Positions 32,983 to 44,853 of a stretch of 64,000 nt of DNA are shown here, piece after piece. The notes under the pieces were generated by a model. That model did not search any database. It was not told where the DNA came from and saw nothing but the letters and a program-made list of their open reading frames with translations. This stretch comes from Owenia fusiformis (taxonomy: Eukaryota > Annelida > Polychaeta > Sabellida > Oweniidae). The stretch is from contig CAIIXF020000003.1 of the NCBI GenBank assembly GCA_903813345.2, forward strand, positions 9,692,218 through 9,756,217, written 5' to 3'. Each line of letters begins with the position of its first letter. Within the stretch, counting starts at the first letter, position 1. Made by a program: the position numbers and the translations under genes.

Positions 32983-33401
32983 CACGCTTATATAATTATC
33001 ACAAAACTATTGTCATCGTTGGTTTTGTAAAACACGTTACCATACGTTATATAAAATTAATCGAAAATTATCAAAATTGAGCGAAGGGGGGAGTGAACGG
33101 AGTGGGGAGGGGGATAATGTGAAAAGAGATGTAACTTGACTTTATTTCCATTAACTCCATATGTCTCCATTTTTCACTTTTCAGAGTTGCAACATCAAGG
33201 TGTTACTGAGTAACTGAGTTCATTTTTCAAGTACACGAATTAGTGGAAACTTCTTCCACCTTAAAAACATATTACTCCCCCTTCGTTCACCCCCTCCGTT
33301 CAATTTTAATTATTTTCGATTATCTTTTTATCTATCGTTTGGAAAGTAATTTAAAAAACCGGCAATGGCATTAATTTTGTGATAAAAACGTCGCTTATAT
33401 A
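32983..33401. mobile_element. ~420-bp foldback element
   Basis: Left CGCTTATATAATTATCACAA ... ATTAATCGAAAATTATCAAA ... GAGCGAAGGGGGGAGTGAAC is mirrored on the right by CCCCCTTCGTTCACCCCC ... AATTATTTTCGATTATC ... GTCGCTTATAT. The arms are about 120 bp and diverged. It abuts the next element. Confidence 0.6.
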
Positions 33402-34226
33402 TCAGGTGTCCCCAAAAAATTGAGCCACTTTTTGACAAGTATTATCTCAGCAACTGATGAACCAAATTCACTGAAAATTTGTACAAAGTAGCCCAGGATT
33501 GGTAGCAAGGTATAAAAATATGAAAAAGATCAAGTAAATATTATGTGAGTACTAAGAAATTCAAGATAGCATGTCATAATAGCCCATACCGGAGCAATGC
33601 AATGTGAACCTTATAGCATTTCTACCCAAAAACTGAGAAGCAATTTGAAAGTGATTTCTCAGCAATAGATCAGCCAAATTCTTCGAGAACTTTACTTTAG
33701 GCACTTTAGGTTATCCTCTGCTAGTGCCATGAATATGTAAGAGATTGGTCTCATAGTATGTGTGTATTTTAGAATTAAAGACAGTATGTCAAAATAACCA
33801 ATATCAATGTAAAACTCACTTATTAATCCATTTCCAAGTAAAAATACTTTTCCGCATTTTTTCTTACAATATCACCTCCAATGAATTTGAGAATGAATTG
33901 GATTTTGGATATTTGGGATGAATGAAAAGAATTGATCAGATATCACTCGGCTCCCATCAAACACAATGAAGACTGAGCGTGCGAAGACGATAGCTGGTAC
34001 AAACATTTTTGAAGTCTCATATCAGAGCTCCGGTATGGGAATTTTTAACATGCTGTTTTGAATTTCTTAAAACTCACAGAATATGTACTTGATCTTTTCT
34101 ATATTTTTACAACTTGCTAAATATACTCTTAGACTACTTTGTACAAATTTTCAGTGAATTTGGATCATCAGTTGCCGAGATAATACTTGTCAAAAAGTGG
34201 CTCATTTTTTTGGGACACCTGATATA
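33399..34226. mobile_element. ~830-bp mariner-like MITE
   Basis: The left end ATATCAGGTGTCCCCAAAA, then TTGAGCCACTTTTTGACAAG, is mirrored by CTTGTCAAAAAGTGGCTCA and GGGACACCTGATAT. The arms extend about 150 bp. No transposase is present. Confidence 0.8.
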
Positions 34227-34672
34227 TTTGGCGACGTTGGCGACGCTACGCCTTTTTAATAGATCTTTTATCTTAGAACTCCATCAGTTCAAAAAAAATC
34301 CAAAAAGACCTTTTCTACCGATTTCCTCTATAATATCTTGATTCCAAGCCGATTTTTTTAATCCCGATTTTTCAAAATAAATCCAGATTTTTACTCAAAA
34401 TTTCTTATATTGGGTTATTATTAAAAGTGTATATGGGAACTTCAAGCCAGAACTAGAATTTTAACAAGTAATCCATTTGGTATTACTTGGTACCACTAAA
34501 GAGGAGGGAAAACCTAAGGGCTTAAAGATGATAGACATAATTATGTTGTTGTTACTGTTACTTGCTTACCACCTTCATTTGTTCGAATGTTTACCGGCTA
34601 GTTTCCTACCACACTACCACACGTTGTTGTAATATTTGAATCGATGTTAGCATGTTCATATGGTAATATAAG
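34227..34672. other. Intergenic, nothing recognised
   Basis: AT-rich sequence between two small elements. No supported feature. Confidence 0.3.
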
Positions 34673-34753
34673 TACCCTTTGCATTCGTTTGACTTCACTT
34701 CTTAAAAGAGAGCTTCGTCTTCAGTAGTTTAACTAGACTCTGCACGCAGGGTA
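34673..34753. mobile_element. ~82-bp element, family B copy 4
   Basis: It runs TACCCTTTGCATTCGTTTGA ... AGAGAGCTTCGTCTTCAG ... CTCTGCACGCAGGGTA. Confidence 0.85.
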
Positions 34754-35208
34754 TCATGTAAGCCTTGGATATATCACATGGATGGCACATGCCACATGAC
34801 CCGATACCAACTCTAAACTTTGGGAAATGCTCACCTGTGGAAGCATTTTTCTCTTGTCTTTTTAAAATTATGTAATGTTTCTGAAAGGGGGCGTGGCACA
34901 TTGAATAGTATTTATGCATATAGATGGAGTTCAATGGAGTTATATATCCCTTATCATTGATTTTTGTTTAATATGATGACATACAATGTATATATCTGCA
35001 TATGAACATCTTATCTCTTAAAATATACTCGAATTATGCTAATTAGGTCATTAATTAACATTAATTAGCATTGCCAGAACAATGTAAACTTATTATATTG
35101 AAGTAACAATAAGCTCAATTTTTAGGATCAACCAATAACAAAGCTACATACATGTAGTCAACATTTCATGATCACAGAACAAATACAATAAAATAAATTG
35201 AAAAATCG

Positions 35209-35217
35209 TATATAAAT
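35209..35217 (+). promoter_or_regulatory. TATA box of the TSP1-protease-EGF gene
   Basis: TATATAAAT lies 117 bp upstream of the signal-peptide ATG at 35326, which suggests initiation near 35240. The implied leader contains two upstream ORFs (35263-35298, and one from 35298 that overlaps the main start in another frame), which may damp translation. Confidence 0.5.
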
Positions 35218-35325
35218 GGTTGCGCTGACCGATATCGATACAGCCGCACCGATTCGAGGCTGATGGACAAAACGTTTCCCCATAGAAGATCAACTTAATG
35301 CAAAGAATTAGCAAAACGAGCAGAC

Positions 35326-35368
35326 ATGAAGGTGCACTCGATTATTTTGGTAATGCTCAACATTTATG
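35326..35368 (+). CDS. TSP1-protease-EGF gene, exon 1: signal peptide
   Basis: The ATG opens MKVHSIILVMLNIY and splits the next codon at G|GTGAGT (phase 1). A Lys, a hydrophobic run and, in exon 2, small residues (VVHTA) form a plausible cleavable signal peptide. An out-of-frame ATG at 35298 overlaps this start; the signal-peptide frame is chosen because it continues in phase through exon 2. Confidence 0.6.
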
Positions 35369-35604
35369 GTGAGTGGAATTTAAAAGTTTATTCGTTTGCT
35401 ACGATAATAGTTCAATGTTTATTTTCAATAGATTTGTTTCACATCATGTTTACACATTTTTGCAATTTTCTTTGTGACGCCTTTGTTTTTCTAGATTGAG
35501 CCACAATAAGGAAACGAACAGTTTCTCACTTTTCAAAAAAACAACTTAACGATCATCTCACTAATAACATGGAACCTACAATTTCAACCTCCTACATATA
35601 GAAT

Positions 35605-35936
35605 CCTGATAGAAAAGACGAAATTGTACTAAATAAGATAAGAGTAAATCAATATTTTAAATCCGATTTTTTGACCATAATTTCTCTTTCATTAACGATC
35701 CATATTGTGACTGTGGAGCTCGAGAGACAGCACAACATGTACATAAACTGTTGTCCTGCCCTCTGAGAGAAACGAATGCGCTAGCGGTGGTTAAACATGA
35801 ACTAAACTTAGATGTAACTAAATACAAAACATTAAAAAATAAGACAAATTTCCTACTTTTTGGCGACAAGGATCTGACAAATGAAAACAATGCCAAAATC
35901 TTTAAGGCAGTTATAAACTTCATTAAACACAATTAA
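35605..35936 (+). pseudogene. 3' fragment of a non-LTR retrotransposon ORF2
   Basis: It lies in intron 1 of the large gene, same strand. The reading DRKDEIVLNKIRVNQYFKSD, then after a frameshift in a T-run DPYCDCGARETAQHVHKLLS-CPLRE, is the Cys-His knuckle typical of the C-terminus after the reverse transcriptase. It ends FIKHN with TAA at 35934. It is a 5'-truncated dead copy and does not match the element at 22-27 kb closely. Confidence 0.7.
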
Positions 35937-36562
35937 ACAATCGATAACAGTAAATCAATTTCAGGGCACCAACGGGGTTACAGATTGTATTTAAATTTTA
36001 TATTTTTTATGAATATGATAAATATAATTATATTGTAATTTAAATTCACTTAAAGTGGCAGTAGAAATGCCCTTTATGGGCGATTGTGCAAGTTCAATGT
36101 ACCATATAACAAATACATAAAACACGTTCCAGTCAATTTGATAATCGACGTTAATATTTAATGTAACTCATTTATTTACATGGTTTTCAACACGTTACTT
36201 GACACAATTATGAATGTGATTGTTTAATCTTTGATAACTGAACTTAATTTACATGAATGATCATGGAGCATAATTGTTTGCAGTTTAATACAAACGTGCA
36301 ATTTGAGAGAGACATTACTATATTTAAATGTAGTTCAATTTTAGAGTTCTTGCCTGATCATAGATCTTAAGTTAGAACTTCAATATCGACCGATTTTTAT
36401 CTACAATTCAAATTTTCTTTAACAAAAATCAAACAAAAACAAACAAAAATGTTTTATTTAGTTTTGGTTTTTGGCATTGGAGATGCGCGAACTGACTGCG
36501 CAATAGACATTGAAGTACTACCATAACATTTTCTTGGTTACAAAAAACATGAATGTCTAACA

Positions 36563-37567
36563 TACGAGGGTATATCATAAAGTTCTCATAATATCTCTCT
36601 AATTTTTTTATTTTTCAATATATTCTGATGAATGTTTCACAGAATGTGTAGTATACAATGCTGCATTAATAAATATAATTTAAGAAATAGTTGCCATAGT
36701 AACCGGAAATCAAGGCACCCGTTGCAAATAAAAAATCGTGCAAGAATAGCCCCAACTAACCATGTTTAGATGCATAATAAGTTATCAAATAAGTTATGAA
36801 ACACATCAAATTGTTAAACACCATGTATTCTTGACTTTTTTGAACTATAATAATGGTCATGTAAATTTTGTGATCTCATAATAGATGATTGTAATGCTTC
36901 ATTAGAAGTGATGTTAGACACTACAACTGTTTTGTCAAATATTCCAAGGAAAGTCGATTTTCCACTTTATTCATCTCAAATAAATAATAGACCACACATA
37001 GGGTGAAATTTTGTTGATATCTTTGCAACATATTTGTTTTAGATCATTTTTAGTATGAGCAAAGGATTTTTCGAACTAAACTAAACTTTTTTATCAGTAT
37101 GAATATTATTTTTCTGATGATACCTGCATCTATGCATTATCTAACTCAGTCATTTCTGATCATTAAGTTTTGATTCTCAGAGCCTGGTATCACATCTAAT
37201 GAAGCTTGTAAGCATCCCCTATGACATCACACAATTCACACGATCAATTTATTTTATAGTAAAAGCATTTAACAATATATTAAAGATAACATTTTAATGT
37301 GTTTGATAATTTATGAGAGTTTATTATGTATGTAAACAAGGTTAATAAAGCTCATTATATCTCAATTATTTTTATTTGCCCCGGGTGCCTTGATTTCCGG
37401 TTACTATAGCAACCATTACTTATCTAATATTTTTGTTATACCAAATATTTCTTGATAGATTAATACAGTATTCCATACTGCAGAGTCTATGAAAATTTCA
37501 TGAGAATATGTTGAAAAATAGAAAAAATTAGAGAGATATTTTGAGAACTTGATGATATACCCTCGTA
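36563..37567. mobile_element. 1.0-kb TA-flanked inverted-repeat element
   Basis: The left end TACGAGGGTATATCATAAAG pairs with the right end GATGATATACCCTCGTA. The arms (about 180 bp) also share CTCTCTAATTTTTTTATTTTTC and GTAACCGGAAATCAAGGCACC in inverted form near 36710 and 37400. No coding region. Confidence 0.8.
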
Positions 37568-37918
37568 CATTGTTCATGAAAAACCCCGAGAAAAGTTTTT
37601 TTATGAAACACAAGACCTGAGAAACTGATTTTTAATTTGTCCATGTTTTTTCCTCTCAGATTGGCCAGTTTCCATGGTTTATGCCCAAAGCCAAAATTGG
37701 CTATGCTGCACATCCCTACCCAAATTATTCAGAGTGAATCCCCGGATTATTTCACTGTTTCTCTGACATAAGAAAGGTTACCTGACTTCCAGTCTTGAAT
37801 ATTACAGTATATGGTGCTGACTGCAGAGACCTCATAACATGCAACTTAACACGTGTGTTAGTGAATATACCACGTTGGCATTAGCAAGCACAGTCTAATT
37901 TGCAATGCTGTTTTTCAG

Positions 37919-38050
37919 ATGTTGTACACACTGCAACTCCAGAAGATTCCTGTCTTTTGTTTAGAGAGGATCAAAGCGATTTCAAAAGAGAAGTCAATCT
38001 TAAGATTCAACTATTAGATGACAAAATCAGTAAAGTATTGGACATATTGG
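37919..38050 (+). CDS. TSP1-protease-EGF gene, exon 2: linker/helical segment
   Basis: After TTTTTCAG the exon completes Asp and reads VVHTATPEDSCLLFREDQSD, FKREVNLKIQLLDDKISKVL, DILG. The second half has a heptad-like spacing of hydrophobic residues (V, L, I, L, L, I, V, L), consistent with a short coiled coil for oligomerisation, next to one Cys. It ends ATA-TTG-G|GTGAGA, phase 1, which matches the TSP1 exon. Confidence 0.6.
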
Positions 38051-38312
38051 GTGAGAAAACACTTGTTTAAAATTTTTTTTTAATTAAAAGTTTATTCAAC
38101 TAATGAAATTGCACCAAAAATATACCTTGAGAAACACCATTATTTATTTGATATCTAAGCCAACATTATTATTAATATCAATTTTCAAATGCAATGCATA
38201 GAGTCACACACTGGAAGGGATCGAATCTGGCCTTTATTCCGAGGGATAATACGATATTTTTCGAAGGCCCAGAAGGCCTAAAGGATATATCATATTGTCA
38301 TGGAAAAAGCCA

Positions 38313-38776
38313 TACAGAATGGGCCAAAAAACGTCCACATTTTTCATTTTGATATAACTTTAAAAATATGCATGGATTTCAATAGGATTTAGGGAGGATA
38401 TGCAGTTTTACAATTGTGCCTGAAGTGGGATTAGATATATCTAGGGGTTTTTGAATAATAAAGGTGAACAGAAACTATGGGTCAATTTGAGAAATTACAG
38501 AATGTAATGAATGTACAATATGTCAATCTTGCTGAAAATGTTATATGAGGCATTTTCATTATATGAGGCAGTATTATTATTGTATAATTGTCGCTTTGAA
38601 TTTCATCCTGAAATCTGTAAGTTTTCATATAGACCCCTAGTGTTTGCTTATCTTCTTTCTTCTAAAACCTCTGGAGATTTATTAATCCCATTTTAGGAAC
38701 ATTTGTATAATTGATGCATTTTCTAAAAAGTACGTTAGATTGAAATAAAAATGTTGACGTTTTTGGCCCATCCTGT
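38313..38776. mobile_element. 464-bp MITE, TA-flanked
   Basis: The left end TACAGAATGGGCCAAAAAAC, then GTCCACATTTTT, pairs with AAAAATGTTGACGTTTTTGG and CCCATCCTGTA on the right. It lies in the intron before the first TSP1 exon. Confidence 0.8.
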
Positions 38777-39168
38777 ATTCTCTCTGTAAATAAGCTTATA
38801 TTCATGACTCTTTTCATGAATTCAGAATCAATATCTGAAAGCTGAGAGAATTAACTGCTTTTATATCTAAATACAGAGACAATTAAGGAAGGCATATAAG
38901 GATATCCGATTCCGGAAATTTCGATAATGACAATTATCTTATTTATAGCACTGCTTCATATTCTTTTGGAGTTTGAATGGGCGGTCCTTCGAATCTAGCC
39001 AATCCACCAATCATAATAATTCACAGATTTAGTTCATTATAATAATCCTCCCTCGGAGGGATACATTTTACATACTGCTTATTAGATGAGAACACGTGTA
39101 CTTATATACAGTATATCTAATAGTGATACGTTTTATAATATTACAATCTAAAATATATTTGATTGAAG

Positions 39169-39333
39169 GCGAAGTAACGTGGGGAGACTGGGGCGAATGG
39201 AGTGCATGCGATATGAGCGTTTGCAACATTGCACACAGAGAAAGGCCGTGCCTGGGGGAAGATGGTTATAAGTCTGACCCTTCAAGATGCAGCAGACTCG
39301 GAGGAGACCATATTGAAACTAAACAGTGTTGTG
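39169..39333 (+). CDS. TSP1-protease-EGF gene, exon 3: first thrombospondin type 1 repeat
   Basis: The exon starts in phase (G|GC) and reads GEVTWGDWGEWSACDMSVCN, IAHRERPCLGEDGYKSDPSR, CSRLGGDHIETKQCC. The WxxWGxWSxC ladder followed by an Arg-containing strand (HRERPC) and six Cys is a TSP1 module, used for binding glycosaminoglycans and matrix or complement proteins. The tryptophans are candidates for C-mannosylation. It ends TGT-TGT-G|GTATTG, phase 1, compatible with the exon at 43261. Confidence 0.8.
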
Positions 39334-39647
39334 GTATTGTGTAGATAAAATATTATACGAGTAAAGTTTTAAAAATGCATATAAATTGATACTATACTCT
39401 TTGCATACAGCTCATTGATCATAATGTTGATGATGATATTAGGTTTGGATTCGTGCGATCAAAGCGATTATTACTCATTTCAGGACAAAACGTTGCTCAA
39501 ACGTACGCGATTAGAGCGCGGTTTAGTTAATACCCGAGAGGGTAACTGGCCAACTCAATCCAAAGTCAGCCTTTTACCATTATGACCCAGATGACGTTGG
39601 GGTCAACTTGACTAAGGGTTGACTTAACTTGGGGCCAACTTGACTAA

Positions 39648-41854
39648 CAGTGGCGTAGCCAGGATTTGGTGACCGGGGGTTCTATTTTTATGTTTTTCAC
39701 AAATCCCCCCCCCCCCTTCATTGGGGTTCCTCAAATAATGCAATTTGTACGATTACACCCCCTCCAAAAGTTTGGCAATCCTAACTAATCCATTGGATTA
39801 TGTATTAAAGCATCTTAGTTTAATTTGAATTCTTATTTGTAAAGAAAAAACTATTTTGGAGTGGAAATATAATTCATTTTCATACCTTCATTAAGTTAAG
39901 TAGACAATTGAATTTGAATTTTATTTAATAAAAATGATGCCTTTATTTACGTCAAGCAAAGTCTGAAAGAATAGGCTTTATCAACAAACCTCTCCCATTG
40001 AAATAACACAGGACGTAAAAATGATTTTCAAAAATGACCTTGTAGCTTTGTAACTTTAATGTTCACAAGTAAAATAAACAGGCAACGTGCAAAAAAGTCA
40101 GACCACTTATAATTGATTTTCTGCATCAAAATATATTTCGGTGAATCTTTTACTCAATACATATCCTGAAATCTGATTTGCCCCGAATCCACCATTATTT
40201 CGTCTGATTTCTAGAAGACCCTGGAGTATGATTTGTTTCCAAGGAATATCAACTATTTCGCACAATTTATTCTTTAACTTAAGCTACATGTACTTCATCT
40301 AGGACCAAATAAATCACCTCATGCAATGGCTTATCATTATTTTTCAGGAATTTTGTTGGAAGCCACTTCGGATCAAATGCAAGGTTATTGAAATTGGCGC
40401 AAATACCCTAATACTCCGAAAGATTGTTCTTCTACGATGACTTTTCACAACGTTTACACGAAGGCTTTTTAAACTATCCGGGATAGTCGTATTACTGATG
40501 AAAATATCTATTATTCAAATAAGTGGGTCTCAGTTATGCAATATATAATACAAAACAGAGATGTAAGGGAACATGGGGCAAAACGGCCCTGTTGGGCAAA
40601 ATGGCCCATCGAAATATCTTTTGAACTATAAAAAGATGGTTCTTCAAAAGTCACATAATCGAATTTTGAAATTTCCGCCACCTTCTCGACCGCCCATTTT
40701 TAACCTAGCAGCGTCTCGCTATACGTAAGAGGTAATTTTACTTTTCACTCTCTTTTTTGCAAATTACCCCTCCCACGAGAATCTCTAAAAAATCCGGCAA
40801 CAATACAATATCGTTTTGATTTAACATTTTACATAGGGTATGCATATTTATTCTTTATTTGTAAACATTTCGAGCTTCAAATATTAGGCAAATTAAAATG
40901 ACGTCTATTTGAAAATTCACATGTCTTTGGGGCAAAACGGCACACAAAGGTTATAACATACAAAAATCGTAATACAAGAACAATTGATTTTCAAATACAA
41001 CAATTCTAACATTTGGTTTGAACCTTACTACCTTCCGACACATATCGAATGACTAGAATTATGGTAGGGGTTAAGAATACTTTATCTGTCAAAGGTTTGA
41101 ACGTCTGAGAAAAGATTTGTGTGTTGACAAGTCTTGTATTTGATTAATTTTGGTTTTAAAACCCATGTAACAGAAGGTGGGCCGTTTTGCCCCACCTACG
41201 GGCCGTTTTGCCCCACTCTCAACATTATTTTTGGCAATTGCAAAATCACAGAAGATAGTCTTAGGCAAATATAAAACACTCGAAAAATAAATTTTTAGGG
41301 CCGTTTTGCCCCATGTTCCCTTAGTCATTTGAAAGAACATATGTGTTTCATCAATATTACGACTATTCCAGATATCTATTCGTCAATGTTAAAGAAATCA
41401 TTCGGAGTATGGGACGTCTGCATTGTTTTCAATAACTTTCAATAACTTCGTATTGAACCGGAACTGGCTTACAAAATTCCTACAAAGGACTGATTTAGCC
41501 ATTGCCCAAGATGGGTTATTTTGTCCGAGAAAAAGCAGCTTTTAAGTTAATTGTGCGAAATTATTGATATTTCTAAATGTAAAATCTCATGCTCTGGGGT
41601 CTTCCCAAAATAAAATCTCACCCCGTGCCTAAGGTTGCCAAACGTTTTGAGGGAAGTGTAACTTCACTATGACATGTTTTTAACAAAATAAGGCTCTCGT
41701 GTTCACCATAACAAATATCAATTTATTTACTGCTCATATAATATATGTAGTTTTAAATAGCATAGTAATTTAATGTTTCTGGTTATATGCATTTTTCCGC
41801 AAAATGATATTTTGGGAAATCCTGACCGGGGAACCCCCGCTGCCTACGGCTATG
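39648..41854. mobile_element. Composite element: three nested inverted-repeat units
   Basis: The outer ends are CAGTGGCGTAGCCAGG (39648) and GCTGCCTACGGCTATG (to 41854), with GGTGACCGGGGGTTC mirrored by CCGGGGAACCCCCG. The middle ends are TACACCCCCTCCAAAAGTTT (39754) and AAACGTTTTGAGGGAAGTGTA (to 41660), the Tc1-like TTTGGCAACC family. The innermost is the element at 40564-41323. No transposase ORF is seen. Confidence 0.65.
40564..41323. mobile_element. 760-bp MITE with TAAGGGAACATGGGGC ends
   Basis: TAAGGGAACATGGGGCAAAA and TTTTGCCCCATGTTCCCTTA are perfect inverted ends. Further internal copies of GGGCCGTTTTGCCCCA occur near 41180-41215. TA flanks both sides. Confidence 0.85.
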
Positions 41855-41930
41855 ACTAAGGGCTGACTTGACTTGGGGTCGAGTTGACTAAGGCTTGAGT
41901 TGACTTGGAGTTGAGTTGACCAGGAAGCCC

Positions 41931-43260
41931 TGGGAGGATGTGTACCGAACGAAACTAAACGACACCCGACCTTTTACACCCAGGGTGAACGTAATACCAG
42001 GGACGTGCCTCGTTCGTAATTTCAATGCATTTTGCGTTCGGCTATTTACCGTATATTATCAGCCAAGGAGACACATAACCAATTGATCCTTCCGCTGCGT
42101 GGCAATGAGATGGCACTTTAAAAGCAGGACAATAATCCTAGACAATAATCCAGTTATTGTAATTACACCAGCATCACAAGTGGTTTGAATGAAAAGGTGT
42201 TTGTATGGATCAAATCTAACACATGATTTGATATGATTAAGGTGCATTTTCTCAAAAAATTGTTGACCTTTTTTCTCCATCTGTCAAAACATGGGCTTTC
42301 AACTAGTCTAGAAGAGTATGCAACTCTGTGTGATAAACATGAGAATTTCAAAATGAACAGTGCCATGCTCCCCTTTTTATGGTAATATTTCAAAAATTAT
42401 TGGATATAACGAGGAATGCAAAGCCCCGAATGTATCGTTTCGTTTAGTTTTTAAATGGACCATCCCGACCTATATTTCAAATTTTGAAATGTTATATACA
42501 TTCAAGTTATGCAGTTGAGATTTACTTCTTGATTATTGTTTATACAATATTTCATGTAATCTGTCGTCCTAAGTCAATATCGTCACACTCTGATTCGAGA
42601 TAGATTAGTTTTTAAAACTAATTTTTGTTAAACGCCATGCTATCTTATAGTGCATTTAGTCTGATCATATCTCTAAATGTTCTTTTTTATAAACTAAAAC
42701 TAAGCAAAGAGACCTAGATTCAATGATTTATGGTAGCATATATATTACTTATAACTTGATATTAAATAATCTTCCCGCAGATTGCAGTCATAAATTACGT
42801 CAATATATGTAAGTACAGAGATATCATACTTTTATCGGGTGGCACCACAAAAAATACTATATCAATCTAGTAAGCTTACGTCATAGGCCCCGTAACCAAG
42901 TGTTTTCAATGGGTTATCAAATCCTCTCTAAAAAGGCGTTATTTTACCATTCCTACGAATCCTCTCTTAAAAAGGCGTTACTTAAAATTGTAACATAACA
43001 TGAAAAACAACGGAATTCATTAATCCGTAAAAGGATTCATTTTCGTAAATGTGCATAATGTACAGAAAGATTAATTAAAGATGAATTGTATTTAAATATC
43101 GTTAAACCTTGTCAATATAATTCTTTGATTGAGCATGAAAAAGAAAAAAAGAAACACTTTTCAGAATATTCCGCTTTACAAAAAATGTCTACCACAGTTT
43201 TAGAGATTTCAAGAGAAGAACCTAGTCTATTTATTTTATTTTATTTTATTTTATTTATAG
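41931..43260. other. Intron sequence before the protease exons
   Basis: No further exon is recognised between the composite element and the acceptor at 43260. TTATTTTATTTTATTTTATT near 43232 is a simple repeat forming the polypyrimidine tract. Confidence 0.35.
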
Positions 43261-43525
43261 ATATTGATGTAGCGAAGGCATATAAAAGGATGTACTCTGG
43301 CAAAGGTTCAGTACCAGATTACATCATTGAGGCTATTGGCTCAAATATTAAAGTGAACGAGAGAGAAGATCTATCATGGGCAGTTTCTCTCAAGTTTAAG
43401 AGATTTGGTGCAAGTAATTACAAGCATATATGTGGAGGAGTTATTCTGACTAACATTTGGGTGCTAACAGCTGCTCATTGTATCACTGAAACTAAATGTT
43501 GGGACAACACTGAGAAAAAAATAAT
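43261..43525 (+). CDS. TSP1-protease-EGF gene, exon 4: protease N-lobe with catalytic His
   Basis: It starts after TTTATAG, completing Asp, and encodes IDVAKAYKRMYSGKGSVPDY, IIEAIGSNIKVNEREDLSWA, VSLKFKRFG, then HICGGVILTNIWVLTAAHC. The last block is the chymotrypsin-fold Cys42-Gly-Gly and the TAAHC motif with His57. The usual R|IVGG activation sequence is absent: the aligned stretch is YIIEAIGSN, with no basic residue directly before the first Ile. It ends ATA-AT|GTAGGT (phase 2), matching the next exon. Confidence 0.8.
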
Positions 43526-43604
43526 GTAGGTACACCTCATCAGATCGAGGCGTCTAAGCAACTTGTTTGTTTTTTTGTTTCTGTTTTTATAACAAAAGCT
43601 TCAT

Positions 43605-43770
43605 TCACATTCTCTCTAATACGGCCGTACGGTCGCCGTTTCTTCACACAATCAATATGGCAAATTTACATTGTATTGCCTATCCCTTTGTTTCATGCTG
43701 AATATTTCTCTCGGTTTTGGTGAGCTACGGCCGACGTACGATTGTGCACGGTTAACGAGCTCATTAACCA
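43605..43770. mobile_element. Palindromic repeat family D, copy 1
   Basis: AATACGGCCGTACGGTCGCC faces GAGCTACGGCCGACGTAC about 120 bp away, with TTGCCTATCCCTTTGTTTC in the centre. Related copies are at 53889-54059 and 57985-58150, all in introns of the same gene. Confidence 0.6.
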
Positions 43771-43874
43771 TATAAAAACAATATCCTATGTGTTAATGCT
43801 AGGATACACCCCTTGATATACTGAATATGAATCCTCCGATGATATATATTTGATACTAGTTATTCCTTATTCAG

Positions 43875-44191
43875 ATGTGATATGGACCACTGGACGGTAA
43901 CTGCAGGTGAATGGGAACTCGATAAAACTAGAAGCGAAGAACAAATAAGGGGTTTGGAACACATAGTTATCCACAAAAATTACTCCGTAGACTACTCGAG
44001 GGAAATTGAATACATACATGACATAGCACTTATCAGACTGAATAGTACCCTGTCGTTTATGTCCAATCCGTTTGTTCAGCCGAGTCTTCTCCCTGCTAGA
44101 ACGTGTATTGAAGCCATGGGAAATGAATGCTCACAAACGCACCAAGACTGGGCATTGAGGACTGATTGTTTCACGACTGGCTGGGGAATAG
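43875..44191 (+). CDS. TSP1-protease-EGF gene, exon 5: protease core with catalytic Asp
   Basis: It reads CDMDHWTVTAGEWELDKTRS, EEQIRGLEHIVIHKNYSVDY and EYIHDIALIRLNSTLSFMSN to DWALRTDCFTTGWGIG. DIALIRL carries Asp102. TVTAGEW corresponds to the V-x-x-G-E strand, and TGWGIG is the conserved Trp141-Gly142. NYS and NST are N-glycosylation sequons. The exon begins in phase with exon 4 and ends ATA-G|GTATGT, phase 1. Confidence 0.82.
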
Positions 44192-44354
44192 GTATGTTTT
44201 CAAAAGTCACGTTAATCTAATGATCATCAAATATTTATTTAACTATATAGTTTCTTTATATATATATGACATAATATGTCGTTCGCTATAAAGTCGACGG
44301 CATCCACTTTTTGGTTGATTATGAAGCTTAATTAATGTTTATAGTTATATATTA

Positions 44355-44630
44355 AATCAAAGTTATATCCGCTTTATCATTAATAAACCATGCATCTTGA
44401 CAGATTATTTAAGGATAATTATACATTAAGTCAGAGTTATATCCACTTTATTATTAATAAACCATCTTGACAGATTATTTAAGGATAATTATATATTAAG
44501 TCAGAGTTATATCCACTTTATTATTAATAAACCATCTTGACAGATTATTTAAGGATAATTATATATTAAGTCAGAGTTATATCCACTTTATTATTAATAA
44601 ACCATTTGACTGATTATTTAAGGACTGATC
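44355..44630. repeat. 70-bp intronic tandem repeat, ~3.7 copies
   Basis: Units with AGAGTTATATCCACTTTATT, AATAAACCATCTTGACAG and ATTTAAGGATAATTATATAT start at about 44361, 44432, 44502 and 44572. The three right-hand units are nearly identical. Confidence 0.9.
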
Positions 44631-44853
44631 ATTCCTGTAAGGTGTTGTTTCAAAGTTAAGTTGAGGAAAGAAGGCCTGAGTAGAATGAATTCGTTTTGCT
44701 AGTTTGACCTCGGGTGGTTTGTTGATTATATAATGTAATTTATATGAAATACTGTAATCTGATTGGCTAGAGTTGGACACACCTTGCCTAGATTTGTGTG
44801 AAATATACTTAACTGTTGTCACTTTTACGTTAACCTGTGTTGTTCACGTACAG

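Larger units (their letters stand above)
39595..41930. repeat. TTGACTTGG-type simple repeat split by the composite element
   Basis: Flanks of the element at 39648-41854 consist of short imperfect repeats: GTTGACTTAACTTGGGGCC and CAACTTGACTAA on the left; GGGCTGACTTGACTTGGGGT and CGAGTTGACTAAGG on the right. The two sides read as one interrupted array, with ACTAA at both edges as a possible duplication. Confidence 0.6.

Noticed and set aside
41089-41340. Minus-strand 83-aa ORF
   Set aside because: It is read through the repeated GGGCCGTTTTGCCCCA ends of the nested MITE.
42059-42393. Overlapping minus-strand ORFs before the protease exons
   Set aside because: No motif, mutually overlapping frames, intronic position on the opposite strand.
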